From NCBI GenBank assembly GCA_947561585.1, contig CANNZV010000857.1, positions 208,611 through 272,610 of the forward strand: a DNA stretch of 64,000 nt, given 5' to 3'. A program made the translations under genes and the position numbers. Numbering within the stretch: position 1 is the stretch's first letter; each line of letters starts with the position of its first letter. Below are positions 1 to 12,301 of the stretch, piece after piece. The notes beneath the pieces are model-generated. The model did no database searches and had not been told where the DNA came from. It worked only from the letters and a program-made list of their open reading frames with translations. The DNA is from Caprella mutica (taxonomy: Eukaryota; Arthropoda; Malacostraca; Amphipoda; Caprellidae).

Positions 1-4
1 GTAA

Positions 5-21
5 TTTTTCTGTCATTGCAG
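5..21 (+). other. 3' splice site of the DUF7869 gene
   Basis: A pyrimidine-rich tract runs into TTGCAG, with the AG at 20-21, directly before the conserved coding sequence. It is a normal insect acceptor. It explains why no ATG is found at the head of the reading frame. Confidence 0.65.
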
Positions 22-1370
22 GTATCGGCAAGGATCGTGTGTCTCGAGTGGCAAGGTATTATGCACTCAATGCTACAGCCAGACCAGAACTCAGGGGTGG
101 TGCTCGTAAGGTGGCAGAAAATGATGCCAAGAAGCAGCTTGTGATGGATCACATCAAAACTTTTACATGTAGGGCCAGCCATTATGGAAGAAGGGGAGCA
201 CCTGGCCGTAAATACCTTCCCAGTGACCTCAGCGTGCAAAAAATGCACAAGCTATTCGAACAACAGGATCACGATGTAATCAGCTACTCCCTGTATTACA
301 CTCTTTTTCGACAGCACTTTAACCTTGGGTTTGGGCATCCTGCAACAGATGCCTGTTCGTCATGTGCCAGGTTTCAAATGAGAGTCAAGGACCCCAGCTT
401 GACTGAAGAAGAGAAACGCAGTGAGTCTGCATCCTTCATTCTACACAGGAGACGAGCACGGGTGTTCTATGATTTACTGGGGAAGGTAGATCATGATGCA
501 GTGACTGTTTGCTTCGACATGATGCAGAATTTACTACTCCCTAGAACGCCCATAGGTCAGGCATACTATTCAAGACAGCTTCACATGTATGTCTTTGGTG
601 TTGTTACTCACCATGGGAGGGGAAGTAGACAAGCAGTGGAGGATGTCAATCTGTACACATGGATGGAGCATGAAAACAGGAAAGGTAGCAATATGACTGC
701 TTCAGCTCTGGACCACTGTTTACATCAACAGTTGAGTGGTGCTCTTGGCCGTGCTCAGAGGCTGCGCTTGTTTAGTGATTCATGTTTTGGTCAGAACAAG
801 AACATCAACTTGCTGTCCATGCTGTTTTTCTTCATGAAGGAGGCCTTACCAAGAATCAGTGCCGAGTATGTGTTTCCAATAAGGGGGCACAGTTTTCTGC
901 CCGTGGATCGTGTGTTTGGGAGGATTGAGCAACAGATTAGAAAGAAGGATACCATTCTAATGCCAGAGGAATACTATGAAATTTTGCGGAATCATGGAAA
1001 TTTACACATCTATGGGCAAGACTGGACCGCTTATGATTTCAAGTCAGAAACACAGGCTTTTGTAAAGGCACAGAGGTCATTTAAGCTTAGCGAAGCGAGA
1101 ATGCTGGAGCTGAAAAATGACAAAGTTGGATTTAAGGTCGTGTATAACAGTGAATACTGCTACCACTCAGTGCTGAAGAGAGGAAAGAAGTGGGCAAACT
1201 TCAAGCCAAGTCAGCTTCCCAATGAAAGCACAGTGAAGGAAGCAAAAAAGAAGGATGTCCTGAACTTGCTATCCGAAATCGGTGTGAGTGACAATGTGCG
1301 TGCGTTCTATAATGATGCACTCTCTCAGTCACAGATGAGTGATGTTGACTGTGACAGTCATGAAGAGTAG
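22..1370 (+). CDS. DUF7869-family protein, 3' terminal exon (5' partial)
   Basis: The reading frame is open from the left edge and ends with TAG at 1368-1370. The first in-frame GTG at 39 is not a real start: a splice acceptor ends at 21 and the frame continues through it, so the N-terminus lies in an exon outside the window. About 445 residues are visible. Numbering from the GTG, landmarks are a CRxSHYGR segment near 44-51, a DACSSC cysteine pair (C106, C109), CFDMMQN with D160, SDSCFGQNKN with D247, and HSFLPVDRVFGRIE with D290 and E297. These are hallmarks of the DUF7869 family, which I know as multi-copy in insects. The spacing of D160, D247 and D290/E297 resembles a DDE/RNase H-like transposase core, so a transposon-derived origin is plausible; that is inference. 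No frameshift or internal stop is seen. Base composition is clearly less AT-rich than the flanks, as expected for a selected coding exon. Confidence 0.85.
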
Positions 1371-1421
1371 CTGCCCATTGTGCTAGCCTTTTGAGAGTTA
1401 ATTTGATTAATTTATTAATGA

Positions 1422-1427
1422 AATAAA
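1422..1427 (+). terminator. poly(A) signal AATAAA of the DUF7869 gene
   Basis: AATAAA lies about 50 bases after the stop codon, at the start of an abruptly AT-rich 3' flank. A second AATAAA-type hexamer lies near 1617-1622. Either could set the mRNA 3' end. Confidence 0.55.
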
Positions 1428-3099
1428 TTAAATTAAATATTGGTTATAATACTGTTTAATAGTATATTAATATTGTTTATAATATATAATTGTTGTATTG
1501 TTTAACATTAAATATTGTTGAATGTTTTTACACAGAAATATTGTATTGTAAATATTTTGGAGAAAAAAAACGTGTCATGGATTTATTGCATTTTGGGAAA
1601 AAAAAAATATTTTTTAAATAAATCTTTGAAAATCAAAATCTGGATTTGAATTGTTTATGTTATTATAACCTCAATATGCTATGTGAATGATTGAAACAGA
1701 AAATAGTGGTTTTCATCTTTGTACTTTCTTGGTAAAGAAAACACATTTTAACTCAAATTGATCAAAATGGATTTATAGCGTTTTGGAACCAAACTCTTCA
1801 TATATTCATGAATAATTAATTAATAAATACCTACATATAATGCCTCGTAGAGATCTAATCCATAAATATTTTTTGACAAACTGTTCTTTCTGAAACAAAT
1901 CTAATGGAAATCAACGTAAGTGATAAAAGAGGTATATACCAATAATTACCTAATAGACAAATGATCCGAATAGAATTAGGTCAATGATTCTCCATAAACC
2001 TTAAAAAAACATCATTCCTCGAGTAAAGTTATTCACTAATATTGAAGAAAGTCAACATATTTTTGGTGATGCGAAGGAGTTCGAAAGAGAAATATCGCTT
2101 GAACGTCGAAAAGAGACAATGTTGGTTTCAGGAGAATAGTTGCCCGACAAAGAGGAACTGCTTCAGTAATGGTGTGTTTGTTTTTGTTGTGTATATTTAA
2201 GAACATCTTCAAATTGAAGTATAAAAACTAAGAATCTGAGGTTTTTCAATTTCATAAATATCAAAGTATGAAAGTGTTATTTTGAAATGAATCGTGACAA
2301 TAAAAAACAAATGCGTTGAGAAATATTTACCGCAGCTGTCTCATTTCCGCTCATATCGGATTTCAGTGGCGCTGGGAATTCTCAATATCCAATTGAAGAC
2401 AAAATTTGAATGTCATTTTAAAGCGATTAGAAAATGGAAGTGGAATAGATCGACTCTTACCGTCTTACAGAGATAGGAGGACTTTTAAGTTACTCTGTAT
2501 TTAAAAATAATACAAAAAACTATTTTTGAAAATAAAAAACTTGAATGCAGGTATTTTGAAAATTTGGGAAATCTTGAATATAGAAGAATATTATTAGTCT
2601 GTATGTGTTTTGTGCATATTCATCGTTTGGTTTTAGAACTTAAAACTATTAATTCCAATACAAATATTTCGAAGTTCATAATCCATTGAATTCAAATTAT
2701 ATTAAGTATACCTACTACCAAATAACCGTTTTTATAATACCTATATTTATTTATAGGTTCTTTGATTTTACAACTCGAAATAACCTCATTCTTCTTTATG
2801 AATTAAAAATTTCACATTTTTCGAACAGAATAGTCAGTTTTCAAAATGACAATATACATGTATGCTTCTAATTTATATTATTATTCTGAGATTGAAAGTA
2901 CATCTGACTTTTCAAAATTTTTCTTTATACATTGACTTTATGCAAAATATACGTGGAAACATTGAATTGCAGATTACCATCTAAAATATATATCTTCATG
3001 CAAAAATGTCCAATAGTATGAATCATTTCATTCAATTGTTAGTTCATTCGAATATCCAAATTGATTAATACTCTTGAATTATAACCTTTTCTAATTTCA
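1428..3099. other. AT-rich intergenic DNA
   Basis: No gene is recognised here. A motif of the form ATGGATTTAT(T/A)GC(A/G)TTTTGG occurs twice (near 1576 and 1768), suggesting a small old duplication. Short open frames at 2294-2476 and 2686-2871 have no coding character. Confidence 0.6.
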
Positions 3100-3102
3100 T
3101 TA

Positions 3103-3369
3103 CTGCAATATTCTGGAAATGCAAACAGACTCCCACCAGCTACCACTCCAAGTCTCATATTTCTGACTGCTGGACCTTTGGGGAAGCCAAGCACTTAATT
3201 TTGTGTTGTTTGGAAAACTTTGCCACTCACGGATGAATGTTTTCAGTGACTGCCTTTTCTCATATCTAGAAAGTTTATAATCACCAAAAATCTTCTTATA
3301 TACTTCAGTTGGAACAGAACATTTTATTTTATGAGACTGACTGTGGAGTTTGAGCTCAACAAACCGAAT
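3103..3369 (-). CDS. candidate exon or gene remnant, unrecognised
   Basis: On the minus strand, 89 codons are open between a TGA at 3370-3372 and a TAA at 3100-3102, in a stretch less AT-rich than its surroundings. There is no suitable ATG, so it would have to be an internal exon or a decayed fragment. The translation is protein-like: a basic, aromatic-rich middle (FGDYKLSRYEKRQSLKTF, then REWQSFP) and a tail with three spaced tryptophans (WSGSWWES). I do not recognise the family. Possible acceptors are AG dinucleotides near 3345-3360 (minus strand), and GTAATG next to the stop could be a donor. It could also be a transposon gene fragment or chance. Confidence 0.3.
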
Positions 3370-5035
3370 TCATTCAATATAATAATACTATTCTTATCAA
3401 TCATGAGTAAATACAATATTGCACAGTACATTTATATGATAAAAGCTATGAACTGATAAAATCATATAATTCTAGCCGCCGGTTTCCCAAATATCAATGT
3501 ATAAAGAATCATATCAAATTTTGTCAGTCTAATTTGGGTTAAAAGCAATATACATTGATCTGATTAGACGATAGGGTTTCAACAACTTTCAGCTTAGCTC
3601 TGTTATCAAAACAATTCTTTTGATATTTGTGTTAATCTCAAAAGAGGAAATAATGAAACTCTTTTTTACTTTTCTGTTTAATAACGTATGAATAATAAAA
3701 CAATTCCATATGAAGCTATAGCACATATTCCATTCCAAATATTTAACTTCAGCGCACGGTCTCCTCTTCAGTTCTAAACATTGAACTCAAGTGCATCGTC
3801 TCCTCTTCAATGCAAAAAGTATCTGCAGTCATCCATAGTATTGCGCTGAGTCTGTGGATCATATCCAGTGATAAGGACAAACAGTACGAGAAAAATTATT
3901 ATGGATTTTTCAAAAGGGAAATATTGGTTTACAAAAGGGTTAATTAAATATCTTTGAATGCAATTGAATCACATATTTCATTATTTGTATTTTAACTCTA
4001 TGAGTGATGCCATTGACAATCGTTTCCTCTGAATATTTCCTAATGCAAATTTCACCAGCCATGAACCATGTTCTTTTTCAGAAGAGAATAGAGTAGATAA
4101 TTAAAGAATTTGCAGATTTCTTCACTGGGAGTTACTAGGGCTGAAGAATTGGAGCTAATTCTCTCAGTAATTCATTTTTCAACTTCATTTGTATTATCAA
4201 CATAGCAGTGTCTCCCTCTTCTACTAAGTTGGGAATGCTTTCCTGAAAATGAATATAATTAGGTGTTATCAGTTATCTTGCAAAAATGTTAAACAATATA
4301 TTTCAAGTACTCTCAAAAGATCCTAATTGAGGAAGGGTAATGGATCAATAGTATCTACTCAATATGATGATGCCAAAAAATTTGATTAAGTAGCTACTAA
4401 AACGTCATGCGTTTCAATTTGTTCAAAGAGGAAACATATGCTCTTTTGTTGATATAAAAATTTATATAGCTAATAAGAATTTGTATGTATAGGCCAAATC
4501 TCATAATTACCTCTCTGAAATACCTCTTCTGAATATCTATCTTGCCAGGGAAATGAACACTTTACTTCAAAAAAAACTTGAAACTCAGTCCTTCATATCA
4601 CTCTCCCAAGTCCCTTCTAGCAACAATGGCTGAATCTTAGAAATATAATTATGAAATGATTAAAATCTTATAAGAATGCTAATTAATATCATTCATGATA
4701 AAAAAAATTATATTATTTCGATTTTTGAACTATATCTAAATTTGGCTGCTAGGTGAAGATTTTCCACTTCAAATCATAATTATATTTGAGACTATTAAAT
4801 TCAAATTTCCACCTTGGAATGTCTCTACTTAGTACTTGACTGGAACTTTTGTGGTCACTTTGAAGCCTAGAGACTCTAAATAGTATATTTATGTAGACTA
4901 AGGAAGTGTCTTAGGTACCTCTGTGTTGGCTAGTTCCTAACTTCCTACAAGGCTACAAATATCTAACCTACTAGAATCACTAGACTGTACAGTCGGTAAT
5001 GTACTAGAGTCTAGTTACTAGTCTATGCTTTAGGG
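3370..5035. other. AT-rich intergenic DNA, no gene seen
   Basis: Short imperfect duplications occur, such as two similar CTCCTCTTCA-containing lines near 3765 and 3800. Around 4880-5035 there are many ACTAG/CTAGT steps, similar in flavour to the minisatellites further right. No coding or RNA gene is supported. Confidence 0.55.
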
Positions 5036-5039
5036 AACA

Positions 5040-5275
5040 CAGTTCCATGTTCTAGAGGCTGGAAATTTTAAGTCAATTTTTGAGCCAAAATTTCACATAT
5101 ATTCTGAGCCAAGCCAATTTGGTTTATTTTTTGATGATTTCAAGCCAAAATTAACATTGGAAGTTGAACATAGGAATTGTTTCAAAATTTCAATTCAATT
5201 AGACATATCTGGGTTTTGACCTTTTGAAATTAAATTAAATTTTAACCAAATAATTTGCTTTAACTGACATACAGA
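5040..5275 (+). repeat. dispersed repeat family R1, copy 1
   Basis: This is the first of five related segments in the window (also 38943-39175, 55186-55415, 55896-56035 and 56520-56690). Shared landmarks in order are AGAGGCTGGAAATT, GAGCCAAGCCAATTTGG, TTTCAAGCCAAAAT, CATAGGAATT, TTAGACATATCTG and GGCTTTAACTGACATA-like ends. This copy is diverged, with TTTGCTTTAACTGACAT at its right end. There is no coding capacity, terminal inverted repeat or poly(A) tail that I can define, so it is an unclassified short interspersed or MITE-type repeat. Confidence 0.6.
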
Positions 5276-5397
5276 CTGTCACATAATATGTAACATACAA
5301 TGATACATTCACTGAAAGAAAAGTGTACTTAACCGAACCTATATATAGTTTCATACAAACCACAATGTTGGTCATTTTTAAACCATACCACAGCTGT

Positions 5398-5720
5398 TGT
5401 TTGGATCAAACATCATGAATTTATAATGTAATTTTACCTACATGCATGCATTTTATCTTACCTACATCTATCATCATTTTAACTACAGCTGAATGTCTAT
5501 TTTACCTACATACATGCAATTCAAACCACAGCTGTGGTTAAACATTACCTACATGCTTATTAATTAAACTACAGCTGGCTGTCTATTTTACTAACATGCA
5601 TGCAATTCAAACCTCATGTAAAAGAATATTTAACTGATAAACTAATCCTTCAAACTACAGTCGTTAAGCAATTTTACCTACATGCATTTAATTTTAGCCA
5701 CTTGGATAATGTTTACTTTA
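5398..5720. repeat. degenerate tandem repeat with TTTTACCTACATGCATGC-type units
   Basis: Units of roughly 70-75 bases alternate ACCTACATGCATGCA with AACTACAGCTG, five or so times and heavily diverged. A weaker relative occurs at 8650-9000 (ATTTTACCTACAT and AACTACAGTGTG). Both look like old minisatellite remains. Confidence 0.45.
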
Positions 5721-8640
5721 GCTACACTCAATTACAAAATACTGTAGAGATCAAATTCATAAGAATTCATATATAATTCAGCATGAAGATTAACTAATAA
5801 ATACTTCTTCTGTTAAGTGATAATACTTCTGTTAAGTGATAATACTTCTGTTAAGTTAGTTAAAATAGATACAATATAAATAATTAAATTGGATATTTAG
5901 CAAATCTTTCCATATTTATCAAATCATTGTAATAAAACTCAAAATTAATTTATTACATTTAATATAAAATGAACAATTTCAGAAACACACATTACTTGGT
6001 AAACATTAGTAAGAAGAAAATTATTATAGTTTCTCAAAAGCTAGAAAAATTGAAGAATTTACCAATTTATGTATTATTAAACATGAATAAAATATTCAAG
6101 AAACATAACATTTCTATTTACTCATTAAATAGATTACTAAATTTGAGATCACACCATCAAAGGAGAAACTGCAACTAGATAAAAGAAGAATAAAAAAGAG
6201 GATTAAAGAAGAAGTTATATATAGTTATGTTTAAAAAGGCCCAAATAAAGCTTCCTTGTAGCTCCAAGATTAAAGTACCCAAACAAATAAAAAAACATTT
6301 AGTAGTTCATGAACTGAATTGTTGACAGCTAGCTATTTCTCAAAGCGACTCACCAAATCAGTGACGCATGGAGCTTTCATATCATAACATTGAAAGAATA
6401 TCGTATAATGATGTTCACAGTAGAGTAAAAAAATGTTTCAGCACTCCTTGCAATATTTCAAATTCAAAACTTGGAATAGTTTAAAATGCTACATCAATCG
6501 CCTTCCAAAAGTGTTGGCACCCAAAACATAATGTCATCAGAGGAAACATAATATTGATCAACTTCAGAAGACTTTGAAGATGGGTGGCTGGAATGAGACT
6601 AAGAAGGAAGATTACTTCTCTAGCCAAGCTATCCTCTTCAATAGTTAGCCATATGACTGAAAAGAAAATTACAAAGGATCAATTAATGAAGATCTTCCCA
6701 TTCATAGTTAGCTAGAAGTCAAATAAATAGGTAAAACTTACAGAAACTTACCTCTAAAAGTTAACACCAACATCAGCAGTTGTGGGCCTCTATCTCTTGT
6801 TGTGATGATGCTAGCAAAAGTAGGCAAGCCACCCCAAAAGTCTTCATTAGAATGTCTCTGGTGTCTGCAAAAAATATGGAATTAGGAAATTGTTGAGAAT
6901 ATTTAGTACAATTGAGAGATTAAGGCTAATTACTGACTAGCTATGTAGCAATGATTAGCAAAAAAAAACTAAAATTCACAATGAATATAATGATAATTGA
7001 CTTAATTGTTAAAAAACAGTCTTAGATTAGGTAACAGCAAGAACATATTTCCTTTATCCAATGGACTTCTCTGAATTGAAAGCAGAGAATTAATATAATT
7101 GAATGAGAAAAATAATCAATTACCTATCACGCAGCTATTGATGTAAAGAAGTAGTACTAGCTACTGAATTTCAATCACTTTGTAGCTACTGTTACCAAAA
7201 ATTCATGTCATATTACTCTGAAAAAGAGCCATATGAAAGTCATGGTATCCATAAAAAGTTAAAATTCTATAGAAGCAGTGGGAGATTCTGAAATTTAGGT
7301 TGATTTCAGAGAACATTTCAGTCCCAATTAATCAAATTGTTACCAAGAGCCAGAAAGTAACTATCTCAAATCAAATCTGCTGAATATTATTATTTTTAAA
7401 TATTTTCTGTGCAAAAAATACTTATTTTCTTCAATTTAAATTTATTTTGTTGAAAACAAAATGCAAAATAGGGAATTCTAGAACAATTTACCAGTTACAG
7501 TAGTCTGGTGTTTAAATTAAAATATTTGATAATAAAGAATACACTATTTAACAATCTATTTGGCATACAGGTTACAGTTGAATGTAATAAATGCACTGGA
7601 TTTTAAAAATCCCATTAACTGATCATCATATATCAAAGTCCATAGAAACTGATCTCAAAAAAATCTATTTTGATTATTGTTCTCAACTTCTCATTGAAAT
7701 AAAAGTAAAAGAAACCTAAAGATAATTTTCACAGAAAAGGATAAAAAATATTCCATATTCTGCAGACTGCCAACAGAACAATCAAGTCATCAGAGATAAT
7801 TATGAAATTTAGAAGATAATTATTAGTCAGTAAGTGGTGCACAGAACTAGGTACTCTAACTTTAAAAAAAAATTCTTGAAAAAGCCAGCAAACAAATTAA
7901 TTCAATTGGCTACTCTTCCATGCACTAGGTAACTGACTAACATTATTGATTTATCAATTTTCCCTCACAATATTAAAGGCAAAATAATGATATATAGGCT
8001 AAAGAATATTAATTTATGAGAAAAGAAAAAATAACCAAGTTTACCATCAAATACAATCTGGGAGAACTGGTGAAAAAATTGGAGAGTTCATAGACCACAT
8101 AATTTTACTTGAACATCAGTCTGTATTTTAACATTATCTGTGCAAACAGCTATTGATTTCTTCTCTTACGTACATGTATTTTCCTTAGAAGAGAAGGAAA
8201 ACATAGAGGATTTCTTGGAAAGCACTTTACCAGTTTCTACAATCTGGCCAGGGCAGAGAGTCAGAAATTAAGAGTGACACTGTGGCAGACAGTCTGACAG
8301 AGACTTCAAAAAGTTTACACCAATATATTATATTGTAATCAGGATTATATTACATACAAGCACCCTAGAAGTAGAGACTAGAGCAAACTAAAGATTATAG
8401 TCAGCTGCCTAAAGGCTATGCTGCAAGGTATTGGAGATTCTGCCTTGGACCTTTTCCTATTATAAATAGGTAGGCTGATTTTCTATTTTTCAGAATGAAT
8501 TGATCACAGAAAACTATTCTAGCCTAATTTATGTTCTGATATATAAAGCTATTACTATAAATTTAAGCACTGGACATAGCTGAAATTAAATTAAGGTTAC
8601 TACCAAATTACACACCTACCTTCTTTGATATTTCACTGAA
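5721..8640. other. AT-rich DNA, no gene seen
   Basis: Only AT-rich, stop-dense sequence is visible in all frames. The open frame at 5969-6178 is a low-complexity Asn/Lys/Ile string with no family resemblance. A threefold GATAATACTTCTGTTAAGT micro-duplication lies near 5800-5855. Confidence 0.5.
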
Positions 8641-10980
8641 ACTGACGCCCACTCCAGTTTCCCGCCTGATTTACATAAAATTTACATACATGTGATTAAT
8701 AATTTCATAGTAATACTCTAACTACATAGACGACGGTTATATATACTGACAAAGGAAAATAATTTACCCACATGCAAGTTTAATTTTGATTTGTATTGTA
8801 GGTAAGGTGAACTGACATAGATGATGCGTATTTCTAACCACAGAAATATAAAATTTTACCTACATTTTGTGCATTTATACTGACTAGAGAATTGAACCAC
8901 ATGCTGTAGTTCATCTACACCTAACACGTAACTAGAATTAACTACTTTAGCGTATAACTAACCCACAATGAGTTAAACTACAGTGTGTTGTTTGATGACC
9001 AAAAATTATTTCTCTCAGTGTTGAAAAAGAAGCTAGACTATTAACTTATTAGTTTCAGGTAATCAACCTTAGCACAATAGGTAAATATTGCCTTTCTTAT
9101 TTAGAAAGTTGAAACATAAAAGTTTGAGATTAAATATTTATTATGATATAGAGCCTAGAGGACTAACTAACTAGGTAGTAGGTAGTTAGTTCCTAATTAG
9201 GCAAATTGGTACTATATAGAATATAGCATAGGTTTCATCTAAGTCCAAAGCTAGTGTTAGGTACTGTTACTTAACAACAGTACTACCTAACTGTTAGGAA
9301 GCTTATTGTTTCAGACAATAACATGAAAGTAACAATTATGGAACTCAATGAAGATAAGGTAGATAGGAAAAATGGACTCACTTATCCAGAGTGAAAATCA
9401 ATTTCAGAAATAGGAAATGCTTAATGTTGAGGTTCGAGGGATTGAAGCTTCAGTATTAAATGAAATTTCTGTTACTTCTGTCTACTGGTGAAATAGCCTT
9501 GTCAAAATTATAGAAATCTTCCGGTTTAAAGTGGAGACAGCATATTTTCGAATAATTCCTAAAGATTGAATGGAGTCCAATAAAATAACGTCACTTCTAA
9601 GTTGAAGTTCTGTCCAACCCCAACTGGCAACAGTATTGTTTTTGTTCAAATTTGAAATTTCAATTGGAATCTTTTGAAATATCACCCTAGTTTTGACTTC
9701 ACAGAGCCTGCAGAGCAGTTTCTTATTATTCATTTTCTAATCATTGGCATTTTACACTAATTAAAAAGCTACCTAGGCACGAATCTCAGTCAGTATCAGA
9801 AATCGCGCAGAGTGATAGGTATGCAGATACATACACCTAAACACAATCAAACTTGTTTACATAAAATAAAAATTCCACGAAGCTCAAGCTATTTGACACC
9901 AGGTGGGTCATTCCTAATTTTAATTAAATACTATTATTTTAAATAGATTTTTCCCAGACGAACAAAGTGTGTCATTATACATAATGAATCATGCCAATTC
10001 AAATAAAACACATTTTAGCTAATGCTTGATTTTACCTTCACCCCCCCCCCCCCCCCTTTAAATGAGCTGCAAAAATAGTTTATTATTGTTAATACCCATT
10101 TATTATTGTTACTTTATTAACTGTACAATTTTTTCTTCTTATGTTATCTTTAATTGATTATAGTTCAAATATCATTGATGTTTTTACAGTAAAGTGGCAT
10201 AATAACAGGTCTACAGTAAAGCAGTCAAAACAGTACAATTTTCTTTGTTATTTATAATCGAATAAAGTTTAAATCTTTTTGATGTTTTTTTACAGTAAAG
10301 TGGCATAATAACACTGTCTCCAACTCAAAATATTTTTTTCATTTTATATTAGTGACCGGTCTTTTTTAGCCATTTCTTTGACGGATATTTTTATTTCAAA
10401 AGTAATCAGGAGGTGAAATGAAAATCCTGGATATTTTAGAGCTATTTATTAAACAAGGAAGTCTACATAAGAAGTAGCTATCAATAAAACTTGAAGTGAA
10501 ATTGGAAAATTAGAAACACTAAAATATTTAAGTGGATAAACTAGGATATCGGAAAAAGGGGTAAGCAAAAAAAATAAAAGGATCTCAAACACGTAGTAAA
10601 TGAAATAACTGAAAATACATGAGATACCAGAGAATAAACGAAATAGCAGAGAATAACGGGTCAGGCATCATAGCAGTCAGTCTGAAAAGTAAAGTATTTT
10701 AACAGAGACTGAAGTTGTCTAAATCAATAGTGACAGAAGTTGGAATCTAATCAGTGACTGCAGTCAGGTATCTTAACATCCACTGAGGTTCAGTATATCA
10801 AAAGTTATTTAAGTCTGGTTAAGTCGACTATCTCAATAGTGACTGATGACCACAGAATTAACTTTCAATAACTCATCATTTACTTTTAATGTTTAAAAAG
10901 ACCATATGATCCATTAAAAATCAAAAGGGAATTAAATTTCTACAGAATAGAGAGAAAATTCCATTAGAGTTGATTGAAGA
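8641..10980. other. AT-rich DNA with a C16 homopolymer
   Basis: No gene is supported. The notable items are a run of 16 C at 10041-10056, the GTAAAGTGGCATAATAACA sequence repeated near 10191 and 10297, and TAGGTAG/CTAACTAG-rich sequence around 9150-9200. The 83-residue minus-strand frame at 9482-9733 shows no motif I recognise. Confidence 0.5.
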
Positions 10981-11053
10981 GAGTTGGTAAGGGGTGGACC
11001 CGATGGCCTAAATATTCTCCTTCGCAGCCGAGAGGATGCCGAAGAGCCGATTG

Positions 11054-11314
11054 TTATTGGAACCAGGCAGACTCCGTTGGATCACTTGTTGACTCAGCAA
11101 GGCTTCTAACTTTGTACTCGGAGATTAAGGAGGTCGTACTACCGTACGCTTTTGTGGTCAATATAAAAATTAGCTCAAAAATGTAATGATCGACAAGGTT
11201 ACAGTAATTCAGACGCTAACGAATCTTCGCTGTTCCGGCACCTGATTCAGCCTCAACCGCAGAATCATTGAGATGTGTTTCAGCAAATATGTCGATACAT
11301 TTACATCCCAATTC
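11054..11314 (-). pseudogene. possible non-LTR retrotransposon endonuclease remnant
   Basis: Two minus-strand fragments in a locally GC-richer island read like the N-terminal endonuclease of LINE elements. The upstream piece (11314-11216) gives LGCKCIDIFAETHLND, resembling the 'DI..(T)ETHLND' region. The downstream piece (11191-11054) gives TTKAYGSTTSLISEYKVRSL, resembling the 'GG..ILV....' region. They are separated by stop codons and a frame change. No reverse transcriptase follows. The match is weak and rests on recall of the motif pattern, so this could be another decayed coding sequence. Confidence 0.3.
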
Positions 11315-11924
11315 AAAAAAAATTCTCATGCCTGTAAGGGAGCATAGTGATTTGGGCGTTCACCATCACCTCTGTCAAACCTGAGAGACTCCAGCACTGG
11401 AAGGATTCCTGCTCTCTGCTAACCTCGTTTTACGAAATCATTGATTGCTGTATATCTTGGTTAAGGTCCAGAACTGTAACTATATCCCTTAACGGCCGGC
11501 CGGCACATAGATATATCGCGCAAAAAAATTATTTTAAATAGTTTTTGAGGAAAATTGGAGTATATATTGATATTGAATACATTCGTTTCTCGAAAAAAAA
11601 AATATTATAAATGAACTAATTAGTTCGATTCGGTATTTGGATACTATTTTTTATCAATTGAATGAAATGAAAATATATTAAAATGATGGATTTAATTCTT
11701 TTTTTTATGAATACAAATGTTATTAGACTTCATATAATAAATAATAACATCCATTATAATCTATAAAAGATGATAAATAATGAGATCCATAATCATATCA
11801 AAAATAATTATAATAACTAACTGCTGTTATCGAATTGATGATTACAACGAAACTAATCTAGTTGTGATAATCATAGAAATGATTATTTGCTCTATTGAAA
11901 CAAAAATGCACATTTTTCTACCAA
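11315..11924. other. AT-rich DNA, no gene seen
   Basis: The left part (to about 11520) continues the GC-richer island and may hold more of the same decayed element. It contains GGCCGGCCGGC near 11495. The rest is AT-rich and featureless. Confidence 0.4.
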
Positions 11925-12301
11925 GTACACGTAACATGCCTTACAAAACATGGAATCCACCTAATAGTTCATATAAGCTATTCAGTATATTACACTTATC
12001 ATGCCTTTTAGTAACTAAATATATTGTCGTTTTAGATATCCGTAATTTTCATATAGTGTAAAATAGAATGGTACTTTGCCACCTTTATTAGTTTATTTAT
12101 GTAATAATTCATCACTCTGTTACCTAAATTCCTTTCAACAGATAGCTCCAAATATGTACAGATAATGTGATTTCATTTTCATGGTCTAATTAGTGGATTC
12201 TACCAAGTACACGTAACATGCCTTTCAAAATATACACATTACTTTTTGTTACCTTCTTGTTTCTGCATTTACTAAATTACTGTTGCTGTTATTGCACTGT
12301 T
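11925..12301 (+). repeat. leader of the 19-bp array, copy 1
   Basis: This segment is repeated almost completely at 14637-14986. Shared landmarks are CCAAGTACACGTAACATGCC, CTAATAGTTCATATAAGC, CAACAGATAGCTCC, TATGTACAGATAATGTG, and a final ATTGCACTGTTATAGTTAGG that runs into the 19-bp units. The CAAGTACACGTAACATGCC motif occurs twice in each copy. The pair shows that leader plus array was duplicated as a block. Confidence 0.7.
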
